From assembly GCA_003254885.1 (NCBI GenBank), contig QANT01000710.1:1-64000 (forward strand): a stretch of DNA of 64,000 nucleotides, read 5' to 3'. Below are positions 23,213 to 33,791 of this stretch, piece after piece. The notes below the pieces were generated by a model. It saw only the letters and a program-made list of their open reading frames with translations, ran no database searches and had not been told where the DNA came from. The translations under genes and the position numbers were made by a program. The DNA is from Purshia tridentata (lineage: Eukaryota; Streptophyta; Magnoliopsida; Rosales; Rosaceae). Within the stretch, counting starts at the first letter, position 1. The number at the start of each line of letters is the position of its first letter.

Positions 23213-23699
23213 TACCTATAGTGTTCTCTCAACAACAACTTCTTAACCCAAATCAAGTAGTTAGATTAGAAACCGATGAAGAACACAACCCCACATTTCT
23301 TGAGTGCCACGAGTATATCACCTTAAGCAAATTATTATCAAATGGATATTTCATTTCACCAATTTCGTCAAAACCCATTTAGAAATATGTTTGTAACCAC
23401 CTCTCATCAATCATTGAGGCATTGATCATCTTTATACAATTGAACAGATAATTCACATATATCAATCACTTTCCTTAAACCCAATGTTATTGCTAAATCC
23501 AACCAGTGAGTAAAAACCCAGAAATCAGAGTTACTATCACTAAAAGTGACGACACAAATTAAACTAAGTCTAAATTTGTGGCCTAATTTTCCATTTTGTA
23601 GTCAGAATTTGATTGGAAAATGTGTGTAAAATACACTAGAAGTTTATGCGGAAGGTTCTTGAAGAATTGAAAGTGAAAAGTGACTCACCTGGTTGGACC

Positions 23700-24628
23700 G
23701 AGTTGAATCGCAAATGGGTAATTTTTTGCTGGGTGGTTCAGTAGGACTGTAGGAGTTAGGGTTTTGTTTTGGTGCGAGACTGCGACCACGAAAGGTGAGG
23801 AAACGAGTTAACTCAATCAATTGATTGGAAATCAGATTGGAGGGAAATTAAAGATGGTGGGCTTTGGTACCAAAATTATGGTTCACTTTATGAAGGTAGC
23901 TCCATATCCGACCCGACAAGCAAAAGATTACGCCCACTGACAAATTGTTGTGGGCCCGAAATGGCTTAGGGAGTATTTATTTTTTTTAATTAATCAACTT
24001 CGTAATGGCTTAGGGAGGCTTAGTGTTGTTTAACCTCCTACATATACGTCAACAAATTATATACTTTGACGTATAGCAAGGGGTTAATACATTGCATTTA
24101 CTCCTCAATACTTGTAGATATGCCTAATTTTAATACCAAAAGTCCAATCCTTGATACATTCAAGATCAAGCAAACCCAAATGAGTAAATTTGCATTTGAA
24201 GGCATTCCTTTTCTGTGTGAACAAATCGTAGCAGTTAGAGTATATATCTTATATTATTCAGAAGTTAGAGCATTCAACTTAAATTAATTGACAATGCGTT
24301 ATTGAATGGTATAATATCATGTAAAAGTTAGAATATTTAACCCAAAACCAAATTGATAATGGATGCAGAGACTCAAAATCTTATATACAATATATGAGAC
24401 TGAAAGTTTAGAATTCTCAATGTGTTATTCTTCTCTCAACTTAAGTTGCATGTCACTTTGACAATACCTACAAAATGAAAAAAAAGAGCCAACCAAGCCC
24501 CATGTTCATACTTCAAATTTCAGTTAACGGATTTGATTATATTACAAGCTTTCAAAACAAGCGTCTCTAACATGTAAACTTGGAAAGTAATATAACGTAA
24601 GAGAGAATGTATATGGCATTGCAAAATC
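23700..24628. other. Intergenic, LDL2 promoter side
   Basis: The LDL2 promoter should be at the left. The remainder is AT-rich with no recognised gene. Confidence 0.35.
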
Positions 24629-25235
24629 TATAAATAGCAAGGGGAAACCGATGTAATTCTTGTATCTATCGCTTTAAGGCCTTATATGAATATTCTTAGC
24701 ATTCAAGTATGGAGGTCTTAAAGCTCCACATTAATCATTGTGCTAATACTGTTTGTTGCAGGTGTAGTGTTTCAAGCTAAAGCATACACTTCTATTTACT
24801 GTAGCAATCCAGCAATATTGTCTCTAATTAACCACATGTAAGGGCAACATGTGTGAGGTTTTATTTTAAAAAGTCTTGTGTAACTTAAAAAAATATATCA
24901 CTTATCCAATGTGAAACAATTGTATTTAATCTGTGATTACTAACAATAAGTGTCTTTTTGTATATAAATACAAACTCAATGAAATGTTTGACATTTTTGA
25001 ACCGCAAACCAAACTGCAATAGTCTGGATCAGCATGTTATGATCCCCGCCTCATTGGCGGTGATGGCATTGTCTTATATTTCCATGGCAAGAGCAACCAG
25101 CACTTCAGCTTAGTCTCTGACAGCAACCTCCAAATCAATGGCCGCTTCATTTGGCAACAGGCCTGCTGATCGAATCCGCGACTACACTTGGATTCAAGCC
25201 CTTTGAATCCTTCTGAATAATAATCTTGGCAGTGC
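24629..25235 (+). pseudogene. Root-cap/LEA-related pseudogene
   Basis: 25024-25222 aligns by eye with the start of exon 2 of the intact gene at 31142-32257: GSACYDPRLIGGDGIV, LYFHGKSNQHFSLVSD and LQINGRF are recognisable, then the frame breaks near the IGLRPEGR region and DYTWIQAL continues in another frame before the similarity stops. The last two thirds of the domain are missing. About 300 bases upstream, a TATA box (TATAAATAG, 24629-24637), an ATG (24709) and an out-of-frame signal-peptide-like stretch (24725-24841, TLIIVLILFVAGVVFQAKA) look like its former first exon; that link is inferred. It is a duplicate of the gene 6 kb to the right. Confidence 0.75.
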
Positions 25236-25517
25236 AAGTAAGTGTGCTGTTATTTGTTTTAGCTAATCGAAGTTACGTACTTTCCTGATGTGGGAAAAGT
25301 GTGTCATATTTCTCTATGTATTAAATCCCATGTTAAATAAAAGCATAGGCTTTCCCATAGTTCTTTCTAGTTAGTGAGTTTGCAAGTTCAAAATGGGGTT
25401 TCCCCTAGCTCAAGAAACTGGCCCAGAATTTCTCATTCATGTCAAATATTACCATATAAAGTTGAAACAGTTAAGCCCTTATTGACTTCATCAGGACTAT
25501 TCTCATGGTGCTCTGCA

Positions 25518-26125
25518 TTAACAGCCCAACCGACATTGAAACAAAACAAAGTTGTAGGTAGCACCATTCAACAAATAAGATTCTAGGTTCCTGATGAAAG
25601 CTAAAGCAGACATTATTGTCTTAAATGGCATGGTACTATCTTCCACTACTTCAGACTCAGGTGACAATGACACTGACCAGAGTCTCCTGCCCCTCAGTTG
25701 CAGTAAGTTGAAAACTTGTCTTGTATGAAGAAAAGCCATGTTCAAGTGGCCCCCTTCTATGACTTGCAGCCCAATTTTGTGCACAGACTCATCAAGGTCC
25801 ACTATCTTTTCCTTCTGGTAACTCATATTTGATACATCTGACATTGTTCCCAAAACAAAACAAAACACAAAAATTCGTTATTAACATCATTCAAAGAAGC
25901 TGTTCATATTCAAGTATTGCAGGCCAATTAAGAGTTGGACTCACCAGAGCCCAAATTGAAGAGCAAGACAGTATCAACGCCACCATCTCCTTCTATGACT
26001 TCCACATTCTTGACCAAATCTGGGACGACTTTTGGAGTCACCATTGTCATATCTTTTGCCAAAGCTTTCCACAAGGCTTCAACCCCAACACTCACTTTTG
26101 CTTCAGTTTTAGTTTCCTCAATCAT
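25518..26125 (-). CDS. Bet v 1-type phytohormone-binding protein, CSBP-like, copy A
   Basis: Exons 26125-25945 and 25837-25518 join in phase 1, the conserved Bet v 1 intron position, giving about 166 residues. Exon 1 has the family's EALWKALAKDM, TPKVVPDLVKNVEVIEGDGG (Gly-rich P-loop) and exon 2 KIVDLDE, HKIGLQVIEGG and the C-terminal helix IRNLESYLLNGA. CSBP-type proteins bind cytokinin and gibberellin in a hydrophobic cavity in the cytosol or nucleus. Oddity: between LNMAF and ESEVVEDS the conserved beta strands read in the neighbouring frame (KTSFQLTATEGQETLVSVIV), so about 22 residues are replaced by a frame-shifted peptide that later returns to frame. The C-terminus is about 10 residues longer than usual. 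The gene may be a functionally compromised copy. Confidence 0.82.
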
Positions 26126-26667
26126 GGCGCTCAAAAAATGTAAGTCTTGAGAGAGAGATGAGGACTGATATAACCGAGGCCATATAAAAACAAATAGTAT
26201 TGTCTTAATGAACAGTGGCAGGGCAGCATCTTTTGCATATATGGACACAGTGGCATGCTAGATGCTTTTGTTTTTCACCACTGGATGGTTTCTGTAAAGA
26301 GAACATGTTATTTAGGAGAAAAACTTACTTATCACAGTATTTACACTCATGTGTTAATCTTTTTTATCGTTGTTAGGTCACGTGATGAGACATATAGATA
26401 CAATGAATTTATACTACACCCATTACATACAAGTTTTACTCATCAGATTAAGCATTCCCACATTTGGTGATACCTTCTTTTTAGGACACATTTGGTAACT
26501 AATAGTCTAATACCTATAACATAGACTAATTTAGTATATGTTTGGATGGATGGATGGATGGAAAGAGTTCAAAACATGAATTCGGATTTTTGAAAATAAG
26601 CATTATAAGCTCATCATATTGGCTAGCTGGCAGAATTATAAAAATATCACACAAAATGTAATTAATT
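26126..26667. other. Intergenic between hormone-binding copies
   Basis: This should include the copy A promoter. A (GGAT)n microsatellite occurs near 26543-26562. No gene is recognised. Confidence 0.35.
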
Positions 26668-26825
26668 GAAATTGAAATGACTACATGCAATGTAATATAA
26701 TAAATTTAAAGTTAATTACTAAGTAAAAAACTGTACAATGAACCATTTGAAATCATTCATTGAACTTAGTAATTAATTTCAAATTCATAATATATATACA
26801 AACTGCATTTAGTCATTTCAAATTC
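26668..26825. repeat. Long imperfect hairpin (fold-back)
   Basis: The left arm (26668-26724, GAAATTGAAATGACTAC...TTAATTACTAAGT) and right arm (26764-26825, ACTTAGTAATTAATTTC...ATTTC) are inverse complements with scattered mismatches and a small length difference. The loop is about 39 bases. It could be a miniature fold-back transposon or a small-RNA precursor; no coding content is present. Confidence 0.7.
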
Positions 26826-27280
26826 AAATGAGATACACTGTAATAAATGCATTGTATTGTATGTAATTTAACTTTATTGTTAAAAGTCCAAATCCTCTTG
26901 AGAAAGTAGGGAAACATTCAATCCAAAAAACCTTTATTTGATGCAGGGACAGAACCAAAAATTAAAATGGAATTGGCCGAAGGTTGTGGACTGTGGGCTG
27001 TTTGTTCTATGGTCTGGTTGGGGGTTGTTGGCAATGACTAATGAGCATGAACTATGGCCCTAAAAATAGAAAAAATAAAATTGGTGGAGTGGACCGATCT
27101 AGAGCTCAGTCAGCCTTCTGTATAGTTCTATCAATGATTTAATGAGAAATGTTTGATGCATTGACGGGTCCTAAAAAAAACAGTTTGGATTATAAGAACA
27201 TTATTTGACATGATTTGATAAAACAAATTGCAGTAGGATTATTGCTGTGATATATATTCAAGAACAGTAGTGAACACATT

Positions 27281-28245
27281 CTATGATTCCAGTACAAGTT
27301 TCTCCAGTAGTTGAATGAAAGAAATCACTGGCTGCATTGCAACCTCTGCCATATCAGGTTCTTCTTTTTCAGTCTCAAATTCCACTTTCATATCTACCAG
27401 GGTCTCCTGCTCTCCAATTGCACTCAGTTTGAAAGTTGATGTCAACGAAGAAAAATTGCGCATTGTTAGTGCCGGGCCATCTAGTACTTGCAGTGCAAAC
27501 TGGTACTCAGTCTCATCAAGTGCCACAATCTTCTCAGTCTGTGGTTTAGTTGATTGTGCATCTGACATTTTGTTCAAACAAAAAAACTTACATCAACATC
27601 ATGCTGTTGGTTTCAAACAACATACCCCAACTTGTTCTTAGCCACAAGGCCAAAAAGGGTCTTCAAAAAGTCTACATATATGTGAAGGTTCATTTTCAAT
27701 GAACAGAAGCAATGAAAAGAAACATAAGAGTTAAAACTAAGAAACTGATATTAATCTGTGATTCTTGTTTAGGAGTGCTTCCAGCAGTATGCCCTTTTGG
27801 GTAACCAAAAACACTTTGTATTGTGTTCTGTACAAGCAGAAAGTGCTTCTTGACTTTACAAAAGCAGTGCTTTCAGGAGAAGCACCTAGTGTTTCTTACT
27901 TTCTTTTAGGAATTTTTCAAATGAATATGCAGGAAGCAAATTTTGTTTTTAATGAATTTTGTTATGCATCCCTAATAAAAGCGCTACTAAGCAAAAGATG
28001 GAGCTGACTAGCTAGTTTTGCACTCAACTATAAACAGAAATTGGAAAATTGGAGTACTAACCACGACCGAGATTGATGACCAAAATAGAACCAAGGCCAC
28101 CATCTCCCTCGATCAAGTCTACACTGTAAATTACACCAGGCATTATCTTTGGTAAAACAGAAGCTATATCTTTGACCATGACTTTCCAAAGGGGTTCAAC
28201 TCCAACACCAGCTGTTTTTTGAGCTTTTGTCACTATGGCCACCAT
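27281..28245 (-). CDS. Bet v 1-type phytohormone-binding protein, CSBP-like, copy B
   Basis: Exons 28245-28062 and 27561-27281 join in phase 1, giving 154 residues, the normal CSBP/MLP length. Exon 1 carries GVEPLWKVMVKDI, VLPKIMPGVIYSVDLIEGDGG and ILVINLG; exon 2 carries TEKIVALDETEYQFALQVLDGP, STFKLSAIGEQETLVDMKVEFE and the final helix SFIQLLEKLVLE. This is the best-preserved copy and the likely functional one. Members bind hormones such as cytokinin or gibberellin in the Bet v 1 cavity (family knowledge, ligand here unknown). It shares its orientation with copies A and C, and its downstream flank is duplicated with copy C. Confidence 0.9.
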
Positions 28246-29542
28246 GGCTCTTCGAACCCAAAAATCTTTCAGACGGAGCTCTGTGATTGATGAGGAGGTA
28301 CATGAGCAATTGAGCAGTGAGACTCCTTTTATTTTTATATAAGTTCAGGAGCATCTTTTATTCAATAATTCTAACATCTTAAGTAGCATCTTTTGTTATA
28401 TAAGTCCAACAGTTTGTGACATTCAGACAAACAATATGGTGACGAACATAGTCCAACTGCTCCCCCGATTGGTTTTAATATTACTAATAAACATTCAGAG
28501 GAAAAGGTTATGATATTGTAAATCTCGTACCATATCTATGCTAAACTAATAGTTCCAATGTACCGACCATACTACATAAGTTTTTTCTTGCAGAGAATTT
28601 CATGAACAAATATTTCCAAATCCTTATGCTAAGTTGTTTCAAGTAAGGGCATGATTTTCATTTTGGCATCATATCTTTTTTCAAGTACTTGACCCTAACT
28701 GAGAATGTGATCAAGATCATAAACAAAATGTCCTTTGCAAAGTGTCCAATTAATGCTTCCTTTGCAGAGGTTTTATGTTGATATTCTTCCATAAAAACTA
28801 ATTTAGCCTTGCTATTAATGGATCCAGATCCTACAGGTTTTTTAATTCTCTGCTAAAACCACCTTTCAAACTTACAATGAAACCAAAAACACGTTTTAAA
28901 CTTATTTCAAACTGATCATTTTAAAATTGAGAGTTCAAACACTGCTTTTGTAATTGTTGGTCACTTACACCCTTATTTTTGACATAATTTTAAGGGTGTT
29001 ATTGATCAATAGTGACAAGCGTTCCAAGCGCTTTCAAGGAGCGTTCAAACGCTCAACAAAAAATTGCATCCAGCCCTGTTGTTAAAATTCCAATAATTTC
29101 TTGGAATCATTCCATCAAGAGATCTACTTTTATTTGATGGGATGATCCTCGTCATGAGACCACAATTTATGGTGGGTCCTAACAATGTGGTCCATATTTT
29201 CCATAATATAAGAACATCCTAGTTAGAAAATAACTGATAATCTATATACCAATTTGGAATTCACAAATAAATAACTTCCATGGGTGGCTTACAGATGCCC
29301 TTTTGTTTTAGAGCTCTTATACTAGTAGTCTAAAGAGGAATATTTTTCGGGTTTTGTGACTTTTGTCACTTGTGAGTTTTGGATTCATAATATTTTGTCT
29401 AAATTTTTCACTTGAACACCTATTTTGACTTGTGTTAATCAAGTACTAATTGGCAAGGATTGATAAAGCACATTGCAGTAGGACAAAGTTATAGCTTCCC
29501 CTGCTGTCAAAAAAGTTCAAGCTCTACAACAATGAACAAACT
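28246..29542. other. Intergenic; includes a segment duplicated beside copy C
   Basis: 28400-28803 is closely similar to 29965-30270 (shared GTCCAACAGTTTGTGACATT and AACTGCTCCCCCGATTGG). This marks the right edge of the copy B/copy C segmental duplication. The rest holds no recognised gene. Confidence 0.6.
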
Positions 29543-29826
29543 CTATGATTCTAATAAATGTTTCTCCAGGTGTTGAATGAAAGAAGTCCCTGGCTGCATT
29601 GCAACCTCTTCCATATCAGCTTCTTCTTTTTCAGTCTCGAATTCTGCTTTCATATCAACCAGGGTCTCCTGCTCTCCAATTGCACTCAGTTGGAAAGTTT
29701 TTGTCAATGAAAAAAAACCATGCAGTGTTAGTCCTGGGCCTTCTAGTACTTTCATTGCAAATAGATACTTAGATTCATCGACTGCCACAATCTTCTCAGT
29801 CTGTGGTTTTCTTCTGGATTGTGCAC
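29543..29826 (-). pseudogene. CSBP-like copy C, exon 2 only
   Basis: This open exon (about 94 codons after the acceptor) is clearly homologous to exon 2 of copy B: TEKIVAVDESKY, KTFQLSAIGEQETLVDMKAEFE and SFIQHLEKHLLES. The intron flank matches copy B until ATTTTCAATGAAC (near 29964), then jumps to sequence that in copy B lies about 700 bases further on, beyond exon 1. Exon 1 and most of the intron have been deleted. No upstream start exon is visible, so the gene is most likely dead, although its exon remains open and its acceptor intact. Confidence 0.8.
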
Positions 29827-31141
29827 CTGACATTTTGTTTCAAAAAACTACCATTACCATCAAGCTTTTCGTTATAAATAAAATCATACATCAACTTGTT
29901 CTTAGCCACAAGGCCCAAAAAGGTCTTCAAAACATCCACATCTGAAGGTTCATTTTCAATGAACTAAAGTCCAACAGTTTGTGACATTAAGACAAACGAT
30001 ATGGTAAAAAACATGGTCCAACTGCTCCCCCGATTGGTTTCAATACTTATAATAAACATCCAGCGGAAAAGATTATGATATTGTAATCATTGTACCATAT
30101 AATGCTAAACTAAAAGCTCCAATGTCAAGGGCTTGTTTTTCATTTATGAGTCATATCCTTTTTAAAGTAGTAGACCCTAAAGGTCATGATCATAAACAAA
30201 ATGTCCAGTTCTAAGTGTCCAATTAATGCTTCCTTTGAGAGGTTTTTGTTGACATTCTTCCATAAACAACTTCATATCTGCTTCTGGCAAATAAAGAATA
30301 ACATCTTTCTATCTTTTTAACTTTTTCAACTCATTGATTTGTTATGAAGTAAGTGTTACTTGATTCAGGCTCCATGAGCTCATTCTCAAGATGTCCCACC
30401 AATCTTGGGAACTATATAAAACCATTTACTAACTTCATGGGTTTGTAATTCTTTCCCTTGAAACATGGAAGTTATGAGTGCAACTATTTGATGCCATTTC
30501 AATTTTCAACCAAATTCTGACACCAATTGTTGGAAATTGTCATAGCTTAAAAGTAGGAAATTTGATTCCATGACTGATTCATTGAATGACTTTTCCATGA
30601 ATGAAATACACTAGTGCAATTGGGGCAACTGGGCACGTTGCAAGAAGGCCAAATGTGAGAATGTATATAAATCTAATGATTATTGTAAGGGAAGAAAACA
30701 GGGGAAAGCATGAGCAATTAAAAAAGATAAAAGGCAGACACTGCAGGCATCTACGCCCATTTTATCGGGTGCAAAAATTGTGCTTCCATCATCACATGGA
30801 CCAGACGAAGCAGCTTCTTTAGACATGCCTTAGGCACTCAATCCGACCCATTTAATTCATTGCCTACTTATAATTCATAAATCACTAATAACAAAGTCAT
30901 ATATATTGTCAACACTCAACAGCTATTCATTCTTTAGTCACCACTCACCACCATCACAAGCCCCAAAGCATTGACCAAGTTAACCATCCGCAAAGCATTG
31001 ACCAAAATCAGAATGTACACCTCAAAAAGATAATACCAAAAGTCCCACTTGTTAGATTTTATAAGAAGATGATGAGCACGAAGAGAGAGGTCAAATGGGA
31101 TATATCACCCTCTAGTTCCTGAGCCATTGAAGAGAGAAGTC
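29827..31141. other. Intergenic before root-cap gene
   Basis: 29965-30270 is the duplicate of 28400-28803. Nothing else is recognised; the promoter of the root-cap gene should lie near 30950-31130. Confidence 0.5.
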
Positions 31142-32257
31142 ATGGATTTCCCCAGCAAAAGAATGTTGATTATTCTGCTACTCTTTGTATTTTCTGTGGT
31201 GCAAAGTCGAGCAGAAACTAAGGTTTGTTTCACCAAGGGCAGCCCGTGCTTTCTGAAGAAGATTCCCTGCCCAGCACAATGTCCATCCTCTTCACCAACA
31301 GACCCGAAAGCTAAAGTGTGCTATGTCAACTGTAACTCACCCATATGCAAAGCTGAGTGCAAAAGTAAGACTCTACCAATATGTATTCATTATGAAACTA
31401 AATGAAATTTTCCTCAAATATTTTATGCTGACAAGGTTTTTATTTTTGGGTTGGTGATGATCATAGATCGGAAGCCTAATTGCAAAAGCCCTGGATCAGC
31501 ATGCCTGGACCCTCGCTTCATCGGTGGAGATGGCATTGTCTTTTACTTCCATGGCAAGAAAAATGAGCATTTCAGCTTAGTTTCCGATCCCAACCTCCAA
31601 ATCAATGCCCGCTTCATTGGTCTCCGCCCTGAAGGCCGAACCAGGGACTATACTTGGATTCAGGCCCTGGGACTCCTCTTTGACTCTCACAGCTTCTCAC
31701 TTGAGGCCACCCCATCAGCAACATGGGATGATGAGATTGACCGTTTGAAATTCTCTTACAATGGAGAGGAGTTGATCATCCCAGAGTCCCATCTCTCTGT
31801 GTGGGAATCTCCAGAAACTGCCATTAGAGTGGAGAGAACATCAAGCAAGAACAGTGTCTTAGTCACTCTCCCAGAAGTTGCTGAAATTTCAGTAAATGTG
31901 GTGCCTGTGACGAAGGAAGATGATAGGATCCACAACTATCAGATACCAGCAGATGACTGTTTTGCTCATCTTGAAGTACAGTTCAGATTCTATGGCCTAT
32001 CCTCAAATGTTGAAGGAATACTTGGAAGGACTTACCAGCCAGATTTCAAGAACCCAGCAAAGCCAGGAGTAGCCATGCCAGTGGTGGGAGGTGAACACAA
32101 GTACAAAACAACATCACTTCTCTCTGCAGATTGCCTTGCTTGTATATTCACTCAAGCCGGGATGTTGGATAAGAAGGACTCGAGGGTGATTGATAACGGA
32201 AGCCTAGACTGCACTGGTAATGCCTTCAGTGGGAATGGAATAGTTTGCAGGAAATAA
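31142..32257 (+). CDS. Root cap / LEA-related secreted protein
   Basis: Exons 31142-31364 and 31467-32257 join in phase 1 (CKN|RKPNC), giving 337 residues. A signal peptide (residues 1-25, MLIILLLFVFSVVQSRA) is followed by a Cys-rich segment (KKIPCPAQCPSS, VCYVNCNSPICKAEC) and the Root_cap domain with GSACLDPRFIGGDGIVFYFHGKK, HFSLVSDPNLQINARFIG, DYTWIQALGLLFD, FAHLEVQFRFYGL, GILGRTYQPDF and the C-terminal Cys SLDCTGNAFSG. Secretion to the wall is expected; the molecular function is unknown. From memory its Arabidopsis counterpart is AT5G54370, next to THE1, the same neighbour as here. An in-frame TTG at 31127 precedes the ATG and was ignored. Confidence 0.93.
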
Positions 32258-33791
32258 TAGAAGCTTATAACTTCTCAGATGATAAAATAAAGTTGTCTGG
32301 TTATGGTTCCACTAATAGCAACTCCTGTGCGAACAAGTAAATTCACAGAATTTGTCAGACAGTTTGGTTAAATTTAGCATTTCATATTAAATTGTCACAT
32401 TTCCCAATTAAACCAAGTTATGCAGTTGATGAAAACAACATAAGTTTCATGCTTTTTTCAGAAAGTAACTACCTTAAGAAAGAATGAGAACTCACATGCA
32501 AGCTCATGTATGCTAATTCAGATGCAACAATGGAGATATATGACATGTGAAAATTAAAATGGCAGAGAAGAAATGCTGTATCAGGAGATCTAATCTATAA
32601 CGTGAGTATAAAGAATGGAGATGAACAATACTTCAATGAAAAATAAAAAATTAAGAAAAGTATTAAGTTCTTAAGATGTTAAGAGACACCTTTTAACCAT
32701 TCACTTGGTTTCTTAGAAAACAGAGGAATAAAGGCTATATTGTGAATAGAGATCACATTTCAGGTTGGTGTTTCTAAAAAAGGCCTAGTTAAGCAAGTAA
32801 ATAGTGTTCGTAGTTCCTACTATTGTACAATTTAATTTAAACCCAAGGCTGCTCCTACAGCACTCTAATCGTCTATGCCCAAAATTCAAGGCTTAGAGGA
32901 AAAGGTACTTGAATGGATTAGGAGTTAGTAGTTACTACTGCTCGTGAATCATTGGTGCATCAACTAGCTGGAGGTCTCAGTAAATGTTGAGATATTTGAT
33001 TCCGAATACTCGAGGAGGCTTCAGGCAGGCCTAAATATATGCTGATATAACCGGAGGCATTACCTGTGGTAACTTTTTGGCACTTGATATTTGTTTTCTG
33101 ACATAGAATTTCATTCTTTATACCACTATCTATAAAGGAACATATCAACAACTAAAGAAGAAATGTTCAAATTGTTTTCTTCACCTTACTTAGATCTACT
33201 CAGCTACCCTGCAAAGAAATATTGTCCTTTACATAACTACAAGAAATTATTTTTCAATAGTTATGTAAATGTTACACAATCGTTTTCCAGTCATCTCTTA
33301 GATAATCTTTAAGAGACAAGTTTTGTGATTTCTCCAGGAACAAGATTCTGATAACAACATGAACATAGTTTAACATAAATGGAAAGCAAAAGAAGTATTC
33401 AAAAGAGCTGTAACTTGTAAGTGAACTACGCTACAGAGATCACAAACTCTTCTTATTTTCTATATCTTATTATCTTATGAACAACAAAATTATATGCGAA
33501 CACAATGACACCGTGTACTTTTGTAAAAACATGGGAAGCTCTGAAACCCAAATGGATTTATATCAAGACAACAATAATATCATTTGGCATTTTACCTGCA
33601 ATTTCTGATGGATTAATTGGCACCCACCAAAACTATATTACAAATAAATCGGGGAAGAAAAATTGAGGTAACAAACTAGCGTAATGAACTAAGAAATAAC
33701 TGTCTCCCTCACCGAGCACTCTCAAGGCCAGCTAATATCTTTTAATGGGGCATTGGAGGCTAAGACTCATATGGGCAAAGGATCTGCCTTC
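32258..33791. other. Intergenic between convergent root-cap gene and THE1
   Basis: 3' UTRs are expected at both ends. No gene or repeat is recognised in between. Confidence 0.4.
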
